64,000 nucleotides of DNA, taken from Ulva prolifera (Eukaryota > Chlorophyta > Ulvophyceae > Ulvales > Ulvaceae). The notes under the pieces were generated by a model. That model ran no database searches. It saw nothing but the letters and a program-made list of their open reading frames with translations, and was not told where the DNA came from. The stretch lies in the NCBI GenBank assembly GCA_023078555.1, contig CM041202.1, forward strand, positions 2,290,022-2,354,021, written 5' to 3'. How positions within the stretch are numbered: the stretch's first letter is position 1; every line of letters starts with the position of its first letter. A program made the position numbers and the translations under genes. This document shows, one piece after another, positions 36,291-48,500 of this stretch.

Positions 36291-39200
36291 GCGCCGCGGC
36301 GCCGCCGCTGCGCAACGTGCTGGCCGTGCTGCGCGAGCGCGACCTCCTCCAGGACGTCACCTCCGAGGCCCTCGGCCCGGCCTCCGCCGCGGAGCGCCTC
36401 ACTGTGTACGTCGGCTTCGACCCCACCGCCGACGCGATCCACGTCGGCAACCTCCTCGGCCTCATCGTGCTCTCGTGGTTCCAGCGCTGCGGCCACGGCG
36501 CCGTTGCGCTGCTCGGCGGCGCAACCGGCCTCGTCGGTGACCCGAGCGGCAAGAGCGCCGAGCGGCCGGTGCTCTCCGAGGAGGAGGTCGCGGCAAACGT
36601 GGCCGGGATCGGCGGCATCGTGGAGCGGGTGCTTGAGCGGAACCGCGGCGGCCTCGCGCCGGTCAAGGTATGCCCCCTCCCCCCTGAGCACATCCCCCTG
36701 AACAAAGGCCAGTAGCAGCGCAGGCTGTCCAATAGCACAACTATCCCCCCCCCTTCCCGCACCTCTGCACAGCGCCAGCGCAAACTTGTGCAATCACACG
36801 TGTACCCTACAATCACGTGTACCCTACAATCACGTGTGCCCTACAATCACGTGTACCCTCTACGTGTCCCATACAAGGAAAGAGATGGGGAGGCAGGTGA
36901 CACCGCCGGAACGATGCACGAGAATGGCAACACCGACACCACCGCCGCCTGCGGATGTATGCACAGCGGGCTTAGCCGCATCTACGGCAACACACTCGCG
37001 CGCGTGGGTTGTGTGCAGGTGGTGAATAATTACGACTGGTACAAGGGCGTCACCTTCCTCGGCTTCCTGCGCGACATCGGCAAGTACGCACGCATGAGCA
37101 CCATGCTGAACAAGGACTCCGTGCGCTCGCGACTCGCGAGCGACGCGGGCATGAGCTTCACCGAGTTCACCTACCAGCTCCTGCAGGGCTACGACTTTGT
37201 GCACCTCTGCCAGAACCACGGCGTGCGCGTGCAGGCGCGTCCCTCACCCCCCCTCACCCCCCCTCACCCCCCCTCCCCCGGCCCATTCGATGCTGGGTTT
37301 GCCCCGCTCTGCCTGTTGTGCAAGCTGCGCTGTTGTTCACGGCCATGGATATTGTTCTTGGCCATGGTCCGCTGCGTCGGCAATGCGGCGGTCGAGTGCG
37401 GCGATTTTTTGCCACGCAGGTCAGGATGTCGCGGCTGCACGTATATGGATCGGAGTTTGACCGCTTCTGCTCCTGCTACATGCCTCGCTACTTTGTGCAG
37501 CTGTGTCGCGAGCAGGGTAGCTGCCTGCCGCGCAGACGGTGTTGACAGTGCAATGCATGCAGGTTGGGGGGAGCGACCAGTGGGGCAACATCACGGCGGG
37601 GACGGACCTCGTGCGGAAGCTTCTCGGCGAGGAGGCGCCCCAGTGCTACGGCCTCACCTTCCCCCTCCTGGTGCGGCACTGGAACCAGCAGCACAGTGGT
37701 AGTTCTAAAAACTAGCTTCACATGCGCCACATGCATGTGTATTTCGATCGCTGCGCCTGCAGCACGGCCTCTTGCGCCGCACCTCATGCATGCTCTGTCT
37801 GCTGGAGGCGTCTAGCAGTCGAGCGAAGAGGCCTCCACTCCGGAGAGCCCGTGCGGCTACAGGTTACTGAGCCGTCATGCAGCGTGCTGCGTTGGTGAGT
37901 TTGTACGGTCAGCTGGACTGTTAGCAGGATCTGGGGCGTGGTGTTCCGCCCCCGGTGCTGCACCTGAGCTCGGCTGTGAGATGCCATGGCCTGCATGCGA
38001 CCGGCCACAGCACAGCATATGTACTGTGGCTGGTACGCGATGGCCGGTGCATGGGCAGTTCTCGTGTGGCTTGCTCATCAAAGGCACTTGTTCATGAGTG
38101 CACCAGAGCCATCCGCACCCCAACAGCGCCCTGCGCGTTCCCACCCGCCCGCTACACACGCTCGAGTTCCGCATGCATCCGGCGACCTCATCGCGTAGCT
38201 CACAGCGACCGGCGGTCGCTCAGCGAAGCGAGTACAGAGGTCTTCGTGCATAGCACATGTGCACACCCACACCCACACCTGCTTCACTCTACAGTGGTCA
38301 GCAGTGCTGACTCAGCGCATCGTCCCAGGTGGATGCGGAGGGCAAGAAGATCGGCAAGTCCGAGGGGGGGGCGGTGTGGCTCTCGCCCGACAAGCTCTCG
38401 CCGTACAAGTTCTACCAGTACCTCTTCGCGACGGCCGACGCCGACGTCGTGCGCTTCCTCAAGATGCTGACCTTCCTGCCCCTCGAGGAGATCGCGGAGC
38501 TCGAGGCGGCGATGGCGACGCCAGAGTACAAGCCCAACACCGCGCAGCGCGTGCTGGCACAGGAGGTGACGCGCTTCGTGCATGGCGAGCAGGGGCTTCA
38601 GGTGCCGTTCACTCACATAAAACCGATCATGAGATACACGATACATGCCCGGTATACAACCGGTGTACAGATGTAGAGAGAGATGTCGGGCTTCAGCATG
38701 AGTCCCTCGTGGGCAGGCCGCAGGCATCGCCTCACCGTCTGAATCGTGGAGCTGTCGTTCGTGTGGTCGACAGACAATCACAGGCAAGAAGCGTTGTGTG
38801 TGATGATGGAGCGAGGTGCCGGTGTCTGCGCCCATAGTCTTGAGGGTGGCATCAATGCATGGGACCATGCATGTGTGTGAACGGTCGGTGTCCGAGGGGC
38901 GAGGATGGCATGACCGATGCGGAAAAGCACTTGCTGATTGGAGAACAACGCGGATCGCCATTCGGCATACGGCGCCATCTATCCAGAGCATGTGTCCAGA
39001 ACATGTATCAAGAAGCAGGCCCAACGCCCCCCCACTCGCACACGCAACTTCCGCGCCGTCCATGCAGTCCGCGCTCAAGGCGACCGCGGCCCTGAGGCCC
39101 GGCACAGAGACGACCCTGGACGCAGAGACGCTGGAGGAGATCGCGGGGGACGCGCCGTCCATCGAGCTCACCAGGCTGGCCGCGGTGGCGCCGCTCGTGG

Positions 39201-39817
39201 ACGTCCTCGTCGCCGTCGGCCTCCAGCCCAGCAAAGCCGCAGCGCGGCGGTACGCCTCCTCCTTCTCTTCACTTCCCCCTCTCCATCCCATCCACATCCC
39301 CCCATTCCTCCTACCTCTGTCCCCTCATTTACCCCGTGTTTGTTCCCGCTTTCCCTTCGTGTTGTTGTCCTCCGCCACTCCTCCACCTGCCCAACCCCGC
39401 AGCACCGGAGCCGGCGTGGTCACCCGTTGTACGTGTAGGCGCCCTGCAGCTCTGCAGTGTCTACGGGAGGCGTCTGCCGTGCGGTCGTGTTGCTCTCTCG
39501 CGGTGCCACCTCCTCTGTCACGTGTTTGCCACATGAAGTCTGGCAGACCAACGCACATGCTGTCAGGGGCATACACCAGACACGCCACCACCTCCAGATG
39601 CCCCATCGTGCGATCCGCCCCGGTGACGCAGGATGGCGGTGCGCGTGCAGGATGGTGGTGCACGTGCAGGATGGTCAAGAACGGGGGCATCTACAAGAAC
39701 AACGCCAAGGTGTCGGACGCGGCGGAGGCCGTCGCGGAGTCCGACCTCGTCGGCGGCCGCCTCCTGCTGCTCGCCGCCGGCAAGAAGAACAAGATGCTTG
39801 TGCGCATCACCGACTAG
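36291..39817 (+). CDS. Tyrosyl-tRNA synthetase, bacterial/organellar type
   Basis: Charges tRNA-Tyr, probably in chloroplast and/or mitochondrion. Exons: 36291-36667, 37019-37234, 37563-37670, 38329-38601, 39068-39249 and 39670-39817; the first visible exon starts one base into a codon, so an upstream exon with the start and transit peptide lies in about 35560-36240 and is not resolved. Motifs in order: [18 protein letters not shown] (HIGH box as HVGN), [61 protein letters not shown] (KMSKS box), LSPYKFYQY, and a C-terminal S4 domain ([19 protein letters not shown]). Exon phases all agree. The second intron must use a GC donor (CAG|GCGCGT), because the neighbouring GT donor would delete the conserved residues just before GGSDQW. 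Confidence 0.93.
36791..36870. repeat. 18-20 bp minisatellite with CACGTG
   Basis: About four units of CAATCACGTGTACCCTAC in the TyrRS intron 36668-37018. Most units contain the G-box hexamer CACGTG. Copies differ by one or two bases. Confidence 0.8.
37242..37281. repeat. C-rich repeat (CTCACCCCCC)n
   Basis: Three to four near-identical ten-base units at the start of the GC-AG TyrRS intron. A pyrimidine-rich tract beside a weak donor could matter for splicing, but this is inference. Confidence 0.7.
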
Positions 39818-42800
39818 GCGTGGCCCCGCCCCTGCGCCGCTCCTCTGCAGTGCGGGCAAACCCGAGCGTCACCAGCAGCCACCAGCGCGCTCGTAACGCG
39901 GCGCCACAGTACAGCTGTACAGGCTGGGGCTGTGGGGGGCCCACGCCTGCGGGCGCAGGGACAGGCAGCAACACGCGGCATCTTCTCCGGCAGCTGCAGC
40001 TTTGGCTGTAGATATGACAAGCGGGACGGTCTTGGCCAACGGTGTGTGCGGTGGGTTGGAGCGGTGAGTTAGGGCAGCTCAGCGGCGCCTCGTGGGGCTA
40101 CGGCAGCGGCCCCGTGGGTGTCAAGGCCTGGAGCGGGGCAGCTGCCAGCTGCCGTGCGCTCCGCCTCGTCTCGAGCAGAGTTGTCAAGTTACGCTTCGCG
40201 ACTCATGCTCTGATTGACGGGCGACTGGAAGACCTCTTCAACTGCAACGCCTGCAGCAGTGACATACGCCTGAGGGGAACGCATATAGAAGGGATGAAGG
40301 GGGCAGGGGGGGTTGGGGGCCAGCCGCCGGCAACCACGGCGCCCCCATCCCCCTGGCCAGCTCTTCCCACCCTGTGCCATCTGGAGCGCCCCGCCTGGGG
40401 GCCGCTCACGCGCCCAGCCGATCAATCACTGCCTATCTGCCGGTGCCCTGGCTGGAGCGCTCATACTCTGGCTAGGGGTGCACCAGGGTCCGCTCCAATC
40501 GCCGGCTGCTGTAACTAGCACCTGTAGCGTGCCCCCGCTGAGAGAGAGTGAGTGTTGTGCAGCAGGCAGTACTGGCATGCATGTTGACATCAGTGAGCTT
40601 GTTGATGTGGGTGGGTAGGGTGGTGAGCTGCAGCGGTAGGGGACACAGGGTCATGGTCATGTATGGTGCTGAAGGCACAGGCATGAGCATAGCCCCTGCC
40701 TGTGTGCTGCCAGGCGATGCCATAGTCAGTGTGACCCCAGCACTGGCTGTGCTGACTGGCTGGCACTGCTGATGTCATGGTGTCAGCAATTGTGGCAGCA
40801 ATTGCTGTGTGCTGTTGTGCGATGTCTGCTGTGCTCCATGCATCTCCCACTTCCATCTGGTCCTTGTAATCATTGACAATGTAAGCGGCTGTTGATTCGA
40901 ATGAGATTCTTCAGTGGTATCTGTCTTCTCCCGTCAACTCTCTTGAAAATAATTGAGAATGACCACCAGAGCTGTTATCCTATAGGGTGAAGTGGTGGGA
41001 ATGCCCCAAATTGTATGAACCACCGGTGGTTCATGTATGATCATACCATCCCGTGGTAAGTGCAGACCAGAGGCGTCACCGGCAGGTATACTACAGGTCC
41101 AGCCGAGTGCACAGTTGATGCTTGTCCGTCACCGCATGGAGTGACGCTCCCGGTGCAGCTGCTGCTGAGCACTAGCAGCATTGACAAATCTGGCGCTGTC
41201 ATGGACTGTGGTGGTCGAGGGTGGTGGCGTGGTGGCGACTTCCAGAAAAGCTCGAATCACAAGACAAACAGGATACAGAGATGTGCAGAGTTATTGTCGT
41301 TGTTTTGCTTCTAACCGGAGCTTCATCTGATACGTGTACGAGCCACAGCTGTATTTTCCCGGCACGGGTGTTGTGGCGTCACACGACGCATTGCCATGAC
41401 ATGGAACCACGGACGCGGCGAGAGCAGCACGTGGGACATCGCGTGCTCAAACTTGGCTATGCAACGCACCGCGCAATGCATGCACGAGAGTGGACCTTCA
41501 CCAACGCCACCGCGGTGCACCCTCCACCACCACTGCGCCACCCTCCATCACCCCAGGCAATATCCAACAGTGCAGTCGTGCACAAATGGCTAGCCTTGAC
41601 GACCGCGATCATTGAGTTTTAGCAGTATACGACATTATCTTGAAGTTGGTATCCTTTGACATCGACTCGCTGTGCTGAAGGCGTTGGCTGTCAGCCAGGT
41701 TGACGCCGCTTCGCGGCAGCCCCGCGTCACGTTTGGTAAATGGCCAGCAGCCATGCATGATGCTTGCCGTGTTGTGGTGAGTGCGGAGCACCAGCAAACG
41801 GCTGCAGGCATGTTACACGGCCTCGCCGAAGTCAAGCGTTGACCATGCAAGCAGAGTATGTGATACATGCCCAAACTCTAGTGACGTTGATTGCTCTGTA
41901 GCTGCAGGTTCCGCCGGAACATCGCGAACGTAGTTGCTCCTTGCTATTGCGACAGCATTTCGCGTGGGCATGCAAAGTTATATCAAAGCTTCACACTGCA
42001 GCTAATGATTGAATAGTCAAGTTGCTGTTGTTCGTCAGTTGTTTCCGCTACGGGCGCCAACGTGGGGCTGGCCGAGCGTTTAGTGGCAACTCGGCGCAAC
42101 CAAACTGCCTTGAAGGCCGCTTTATGCACTGCACGCCGACTCATTAAGAGACATCATCGATGTTTATGTCTTTGTTAACGTGCTCCGAGGCACATGCCGT
42201 GATCTACAACCGCGCGATGGCTGTGCAGCCGAATTCATATGCAGGCCCGGATACTCAGCCCGTCCACCAGGACGAATGGAACTACGAAAACTCGGGTACT
42301 GTTTTCGATAGCTGTTTCTCGTTGACTGCGATGTCCTCTTGTGACTCATGAGGCAGATGCAGTGGCTGTCTCCTCATGCTGCCACAACATGTCAACAGAG
42401 CCTTGTGCCACCTCTATCCTGATGTTGTGCGTTTATACAAGGCCTCTGATTGTATATTACTTGTGTACACTAGTGAATAACCCGTGGACAGTGTGATGTG
42501 TCAGTTCAGTCCGTTCAACACAAAGTCACTTGCACAGCACCACTGTCTTGCCATGCAGCCTTGCTGCCTCGCTGTACAGCACCATGCCACTGCTGAGGGG
42601 CCTCATAGAGTCGTCAACGTACGTATGTGTTCCCTTGGCAGTTTTGTCAAGATATTGTTCAGCATTGGCTATGCAGATGTGGTGCACTGGGATGTGTCAG
42701 GTGCACATGCCAGTGTCAAGACATGATGAATGCTAACACCACTCCTGTGGTGAGAGCAGTGCACTGCTGGGTGCAAACCAGACCTTGCATGTGCTTCACA

Positions 42801-45111
42801 TTGCTGTGGCATGCCCCTTTCTGTCACACTAGGCGTGCAGTCACGTTGTGCGCCGTGTGCCTTAGCTGCATTCAGCTGGACAAGGCACGAGGCCTCGGGA
42901 TAATCAAGGTGCAATGATCAGCTCGGACTTCGCAAGAGCACATGCATATGTGATGACGGCGTTCGTAAGATCGAGGACGCTCGTCGCGAAGGTGGCCAAT
43001 GTGGTGGCGGAGGGTGGCAGCGAGGTGATCACAGCACAGCCTACCGGGACGCGACTGCGCCTATTTCCCTGCTCACGCTGGAACTCGCGACGAAACTTGT
43101 ACTGCATGAAGAACACATCAATAGCTATCGATACATCATTGTGTTGCGGCAATCGGGGCTGTGTGCGATGAGTTCGTTCTGACCCATGTCCTGTTGGCGG
43201 ACCGAATGGCGGAGGGTGACAGGAGGGTGGAAACCAGTTGACTACCGCGCGGGAAGGTGGTACACCCACACGACCACCGATCACCCGGCCACCATGGTGC
43301 ACCACCACGCTACCACCCACCACCACCACAGTTCACGACAACACCAGATGTGTCAATGCTGCTAGTGTGAGTGAGGCCTCATGAGGGGGCCCCGCCGGCG
43401 TCCGCACGCAGCAGGCAGCAGTTGCGGCCGTGGGCCTGAGCCCTGTAACCGGCTTACAATTGTTCCAGGACCCTGTACACCGCCGAACCCATGCAATTAG
43501 TCATCTCCACCCGAAGCTTGCCCGCGTCGGGGCGCCTCGACGCGTCGAGACGCCCTCGGTGACGATGCGGCCTCGTTGCGGTAGACACCGACAACCCTCG
43601 AGGGATCGCGAGCGAGGGTCAGCGTGCCGCACGCCTAGTCGAATTCTCAAATCGCAGGTGGCGTTCGCTCCTTGCCACGCCTGGTCTGTTCAGATTCTCA
43701 CGGGCCTCGCGGTTTTGCTGGGAGCCCTGTAGCCTACTCGCTCGCGGCGACGGTGCAATCGATTTGCCACCAGCGAGACAGCAAGGCCTGGCAACAGGGT
43801 TTTGTCTTCTTCCATTCACTCTTTTGTAATCCTGAAACTACAAGGCCTGGCAAGCTAAGCGAGCTAGCAGCTGCGCATGCATGCTCGTGGATCCTCGACA
43901 CAGCCAAGAAGGCGGGCTGAGCTGGTCATACCGCTGCATACTATAGCCATACCATTGCCCATGGTATAGTATACCAGTATTATCAGCAATAGTATGGTGC
44001 TGCAGCTGGCGTCCCGGGTGAAGCATAGGTCGACCGGAAGCAAGGGCTATATAGTATACCAGCGCGAGCTCGACAGCCTGAGGTCAGCATGCCCATGTCG
44101 TCGACGGCATGCCGCGCAGCGCAAACTCGTGCGCTGGCGCCAAACCCTTTCAATTCCTCGTCAACGGTGAACTGCAGCCGAGTCGGTGCAAGCGGTGGTG
44201 CCCCTGGCGGGTGTCATATGTGTGCGCACATCGGGGAAATCCCTGCTGCACAGTAAAATGAATTATAAATTGCGCGCTTGCCCCTCGCAATCGCGGCCGA
44301 GAAAGAGCTTTGAACGATTGCACTCATGATCAATGGTTCGTGCGTGCGAGGATCGACGCCAACAAAGGATGTAGTACATACGCCAGCTGGACCGGCGGAC
44401 ACAACGCAGCTGGCGGCGCGCCTTGAAGCAGCAATGCATGCTGCGTGCTGGCCCAGCTGGGTCGCAGCTGGGGTTTCGGCGGGCCAACCTCAGCAGCGTT
44501 GATCCAATCATGTTGCTGGCGATGCATCGCGATGGCGTCACAGATCCTTGATCTTGGAAGGAGCGAAGTTGGAACGGCGCCAAAGCCGCAGACCGGACGT
44601 TCATGCATGTGGCGCCTTACGTGCATCCGTGCCTTGTGTGCAGTATCAGCTGCAGCGCACGGTCACGACTACCCTTGCTACCTGCTTCCATACAGCTACA
44701 TGACTGCCGCGGAAGATCAGCTGCACCAGGTGGACCAGCTGTGGCAGCCACGCTGCAGCTGCAGACGCGCATGTAAACAGCCCTGCAATTCGGGCGAACA
44801 TGCATACATTGTACACAGGGGCATACTCTGCAGGACTTACTGATGCCATGAATTTCGATGCCTCGTGGAGCGAAACGGATCGAGGTATGAAGGCGCGTCG
44901 CATGCGTGCGTCAGAGCTCTGCAGAGGCAGGAGACGTCGCTCCGAGGCTCTCGACGTGGACGTTGTAGCCGCATGCTGTTGGGGTGATGGAACACATACT
45001 TGCTGCTATATGCCAGAATGCTGTGGTTGTCCTTGTTTCCTGCTCGACGGAGGCGTCTTAGTGACCGAACGTTTTCGGAGGAGGTCTAATCCCTTCGACG
45101 TACGGCGTACG
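39818..45111. other. 5.3 kb without a supportable gene
   Basis: Only short frames lacking motifs. Notable are the 20-bp palindrome at 41015-41034 and a CpG-rich island at about 43380-43740 with the 14-bp palindrome CTCGACGCGTCGAG. Exons of the VHL-domain gene could begin here, but none is convincing. Confidence 0.45.
41015..41034. repeat. Perfect 20-bp palindrome
   Basis: ATGAACCACC followed directly by GGTGGTTCAT, with no spacer. Could be a dimeric protein-binding site or chance. Confidence 0.7.
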
Positions 45112-45450
45112 ATGGGGAATAGTCAGCGTCACCAAAGAGAACAGCTCTCCAAGGGGAAGTATGTCACCTACAATCGCAGCACTCATTTACATGGAGTTGT
45201 GAGACGGACGTGTGCTTCATTCGTCAATCGCTCAACGGAGACGCTCAAGTTCATCTGGCTTGACTTCGATGGCAACCCACAGCAATACCATGTGGTCAGA
45301 CCTGGGCGGAAATACCATGTCTACACTTACAACACGCACCAATGGGTAGCTGAGGACCTATCTGGCACAGTTTGGGCTTCACACGTCTACGGTGCGTTTG
45401 TCTCATTTCACGCGGATGCCGCTCGTGCAGCGGTGTGTCGAAATTCGTGA
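45112..45450 (+). CDS. VHL beta-domain protein
   Basis: Small protein built almost wholly of the von Hippel-Lindau beta domain, which in animals binds hydroxyproline of HIF-alpha and bridges it to an elongin/cullin ubiquitin ligase. The start at 45112 (acgATGG context) gives 112 residues. From Trp49 the segment WLDFDGNPQQYHVVRPG, then RKYHVYTYNTHQW, aligns with human VHL 88-117 without a gap. Residues that hold hydroxyproline are kept: Trp49 (W88), Tyr59 (Y98), Thr72 (S111, hydroxyl kept), Tyr73, His76 (H115) and Trp78 (W117). The open frame extends upstream to 44800, but that part is Cys/Arg-rich and unlike VHL. A 60-codon frame beginning at 45392 overlaps the end (see separate entry). The biological target in an alga is unknown. 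Confidence 0.8.
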   Translation: MGNSQRHQREQLSKGKYVTYNRSTHLHGVVRRTCASFVNRSTETLKFIWLDFDGNPQQYHVVRPGRKYHVYTYNTHQWVAEDLSGTVWASHVYGAFVSFHADAARAAVCRNS

Positions 45451-45574
45451 CAAGAGATTGCAGAAGGCTAGAGATGTGACGTGTGACTTCGCCAAGTCCC
45501 GCCGAAATGGGGACAATTTCGAATACGTGCGATGTTGTGTACTCAAGTATGAGGCTGCAGCTACTCATGTATGA
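45392..45574 (+). other. Frame overlapping the VHL-gene end, alpha-domain-like
   Basis: This frame is shifted by one base from the VHL beta domain. It encodes TRMPLVQRCVEIRDKRLQKA, which resembles the elongin-binding BC-box segment of VHL (TLKERCLQVV): it keeps PLxxxC but has Arg at the last hydrophobic position. It may be the true C-terminus, reached by a small frame change, an unrecognised intron or a base error, or it may be chance. Confidence 0.35.
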
Positions 45575-48500
45575 CTGTTCTACGCCGCACAAAGGACGAT
45601 TCCGACCATATTGTTTCCGTCGATAGCGCTAAGTATCATGGAGCAGGCATACATCTGTTCAGCGCAGTGTTTGGTTTATGTGTTGTGTGTATACGGAGCT
45701 CTAGGTGGTGCTGGGCCCAGCTGGGTGCATATCCGTTGTCATATCGCCACGATGTCATCCGGTCGCCGTGATCATTGAGAACTTGCGTCAAAAGAGATCG
45801 CACATGCCGTTACACCATTCGTCAAGCCGAAATGCGCTGTACAGGCCACTCGGGGGTGTGGACTGTTTTCAACAGGCGGGAAAGCTCGATCGAGCACATC
45901 GTTGATCTACGTGACGGCCTCAGGCACCCAGTGTGGGGCAAAGTATTTGGCCACAAATTCTCCAACCGCAATGATCTGTCGACATCAAAGCGAGTGGTGC
46001 CGGCAGTTTCAGCAAAAATCAAGAGCTACAAGCCCAAGACGGCAGACGAAAACGATGACAGCGAAGACGATGAGAGGAACAGCGACCTTGAAGCACCAAT
46101 CAAAAGCCTGGCGTGGTATCATCCAGCAAGGATCTGCAATTGAAGTGTTCCAGCAAGGCGCACAGGGACAGTTCCCATTCGCGCCGCTTGCACACTGCAA
46201 TTGTGTTGCTTTCCATCAACCGCCCACCTGCTTTACACATGCTCGGAATTCTAATTTACGATTGATATTGGAGTGAAATATGATATGGCACGCCAATGCC
46301 GTGACGGCCCCTTGCGATGTTGATGCGGTTGAGCAGGGCTACAAGTGCTTCGCGCGTTGCGTTGGCGTGCAGTACCTGGGGCCACCTTGCCCTCATGAAC
46401 CAGCCAGAGTAGGCGCACCTATGCTCTCTCTCCGGAATCAAAACCTCTTCAAAGCTGTGCCGATGTAGTACGCACTGGAGGTCTTCTTTGCAACAATGCT
46501 TGCCAACCTTCTGGGTAGCTACGTAGATTTGGCTGTTCGCACATGTAACAAGCACCCCATTTCCACTCTGTCATCGACATAGCCAACCGAGGATGTATGT
46601 AGTGCACCTCAGCCTTTGCCAGTACTGAATGCCTGTCATCTCATGGCACACACATGGGAGCAGCAACCTGTCTTCCTGGATGTGTCCACATCTCCATTCA
46701 TTTGCACATCTCGACTTGCAGTGTGGATCCTTGGGAAATGCATGTAAATGCAGTTCCTGTTCATGTCCTATTACGCAGATCTAGTCTAGGCCTGCAGGTA
46801 TTCAACACCCGTCGGCATCTGCCCGTGGAGCCGGCAGGCTGTGTGGTGTCCTTGATCTGAGTTGTTCGCTGGTGGCTGTGACTGTTTTTAAACTACTGCT
46901 GTGTGTCCTGGGCTGGGAGATATTGGCCCCAGCAACACCAGGGGAGGACAAAACAATCAAGCCCAACACCATTGCAGTATGTTGGCAGTCCATCACGATT
47001 GTGTTGGCGTTTCACCGTAACTTGGCCAGCACATCAGCACCAGCCGATGTTGTGGCAGATCACACAGCAGTGTTGTTGATAAAGCTGTTGGGCATGAATG
47101 AACATCAGATATTGCTCAGGTTCATGGCGAGTGTTATCACACAATAGCTGTTATCACACTCATGCTGTAGAGGCTCACATGTCAGATCTCGTCCTACTGA
47201 GGTTTGCTGCCTACTGATAAACCGGGAGTCGTGCACTGAGTGCTGAACGTAGTGGATTATCGCTATGATTTCTGTGTTATAACAAAAGATCTTGTACACT
47301 GTCGGACTCAGGACAGTTTGTAAACACAATAAGACAGTATCGATCCTCTTCACATACAGTCTTCACACCACATGTCAACATGCCCAGATCGCCATGCCGC
47401 TACAGCGCCAGGTGCGCTTGTCTTCGTTAGCTGTGCAGGAAGCAGCGCAGGAGAATAGAGGCCTTCGTCCAGGCCACCACGTTTGTGTTACATGGACAAA
47501 GGCAACAGGCAAACGGCAACTTAGGCACCACGAACGTCCGACTTGGACAGACAACACCAGGCCACAGCCCCACCCAAAAAGACTGCTGCGTCAGTCAGGC
47601 GGATCTGCTAATTACTGCAGCCAGCTTGATACGAGTCCAGGACAACATCATGCGTCCCTGCTGCAAGGAGCAGCTTGCTCTGTCGTCAGCTACTGCTGGG
47701 CTGGAGTTGGATTGCCTAGGTACTACAGGATTACCTAGGTACTACAGGATTGTGTCATATTTTTTTACTTCTGATGTTCTCCTTTCCAGGGCATAATGCG
47801 AGGTGGAACACCTCCTTGGACTTCTGTGCCTCGCAACCGCCATGATTCTCACACATGATGAACAAAGTACACGGGCTCGGGCCATTGCAGCCAGAAAGCC
47901 TAGACTGACAGCATTCCCAACGAACACGCTGCTCAGCCAAAACAAGCACAATTGTGCTTGTAGTTAACTCCAAACACCAGTAATCGTTCACCGTTCTCAT
48001 CCTCACAAAAAACCTGGTGACTAATGGCAACTGGCGTCGAATCGAATATCTGCGACAACAGATTAACGCATCGTATCTTCTCGTTTGCTGTGCGAGGCTC
48101 GAACAAACACTGCAGCCAGACATACCTGTCCTTGAGCGCCACAGTGGCCTTGCGCTTCTGCAAGGTGCTTACTTCCCCCCTGCCCTTGCACCGGCATTGC
48201 AATGAATCATCTGTGTTGTCTGCAGGTTTGCTGATCTAGTGTCACTCTCGCACAGGCCAGGTGAGGCTGCTGTCCGTGCTTGTTCCTCCTGACCAGCCTG
48301 ACCAGCCCCAGAGGCCGAGTGCACTGGCAAATGGCAGCCAGCGATGAAGATAGCCTTTCGCTGTGATTGCTCCAGCAGTTTTGCGTCTCAACGCAACTGT
48401 TCCATGATCAGAAGGCATCATTAATCAACGCAAGTGAGCCAAGGGTGTCCCATAGAAGACTGTCCAGAGTGACTCGACCAAATCCTCAGGAGCCAGCAGC

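Noticed and set aside
35623-36816. 397-codon open frame on the minus strand
   Set aside because: Opposite the first visible TyrRS exon, whose HVGN and GDPSGK motifs are clear. The reverse frame is a by-product of high third-position GC.
44800-45111. N-terminal extension of the VHL-domain protein to 44800
   Set aside because: The frame is open but its Cys/Arg-rich sequence is unlike VHL; the ATG at 45112 has good context directly before the domain.
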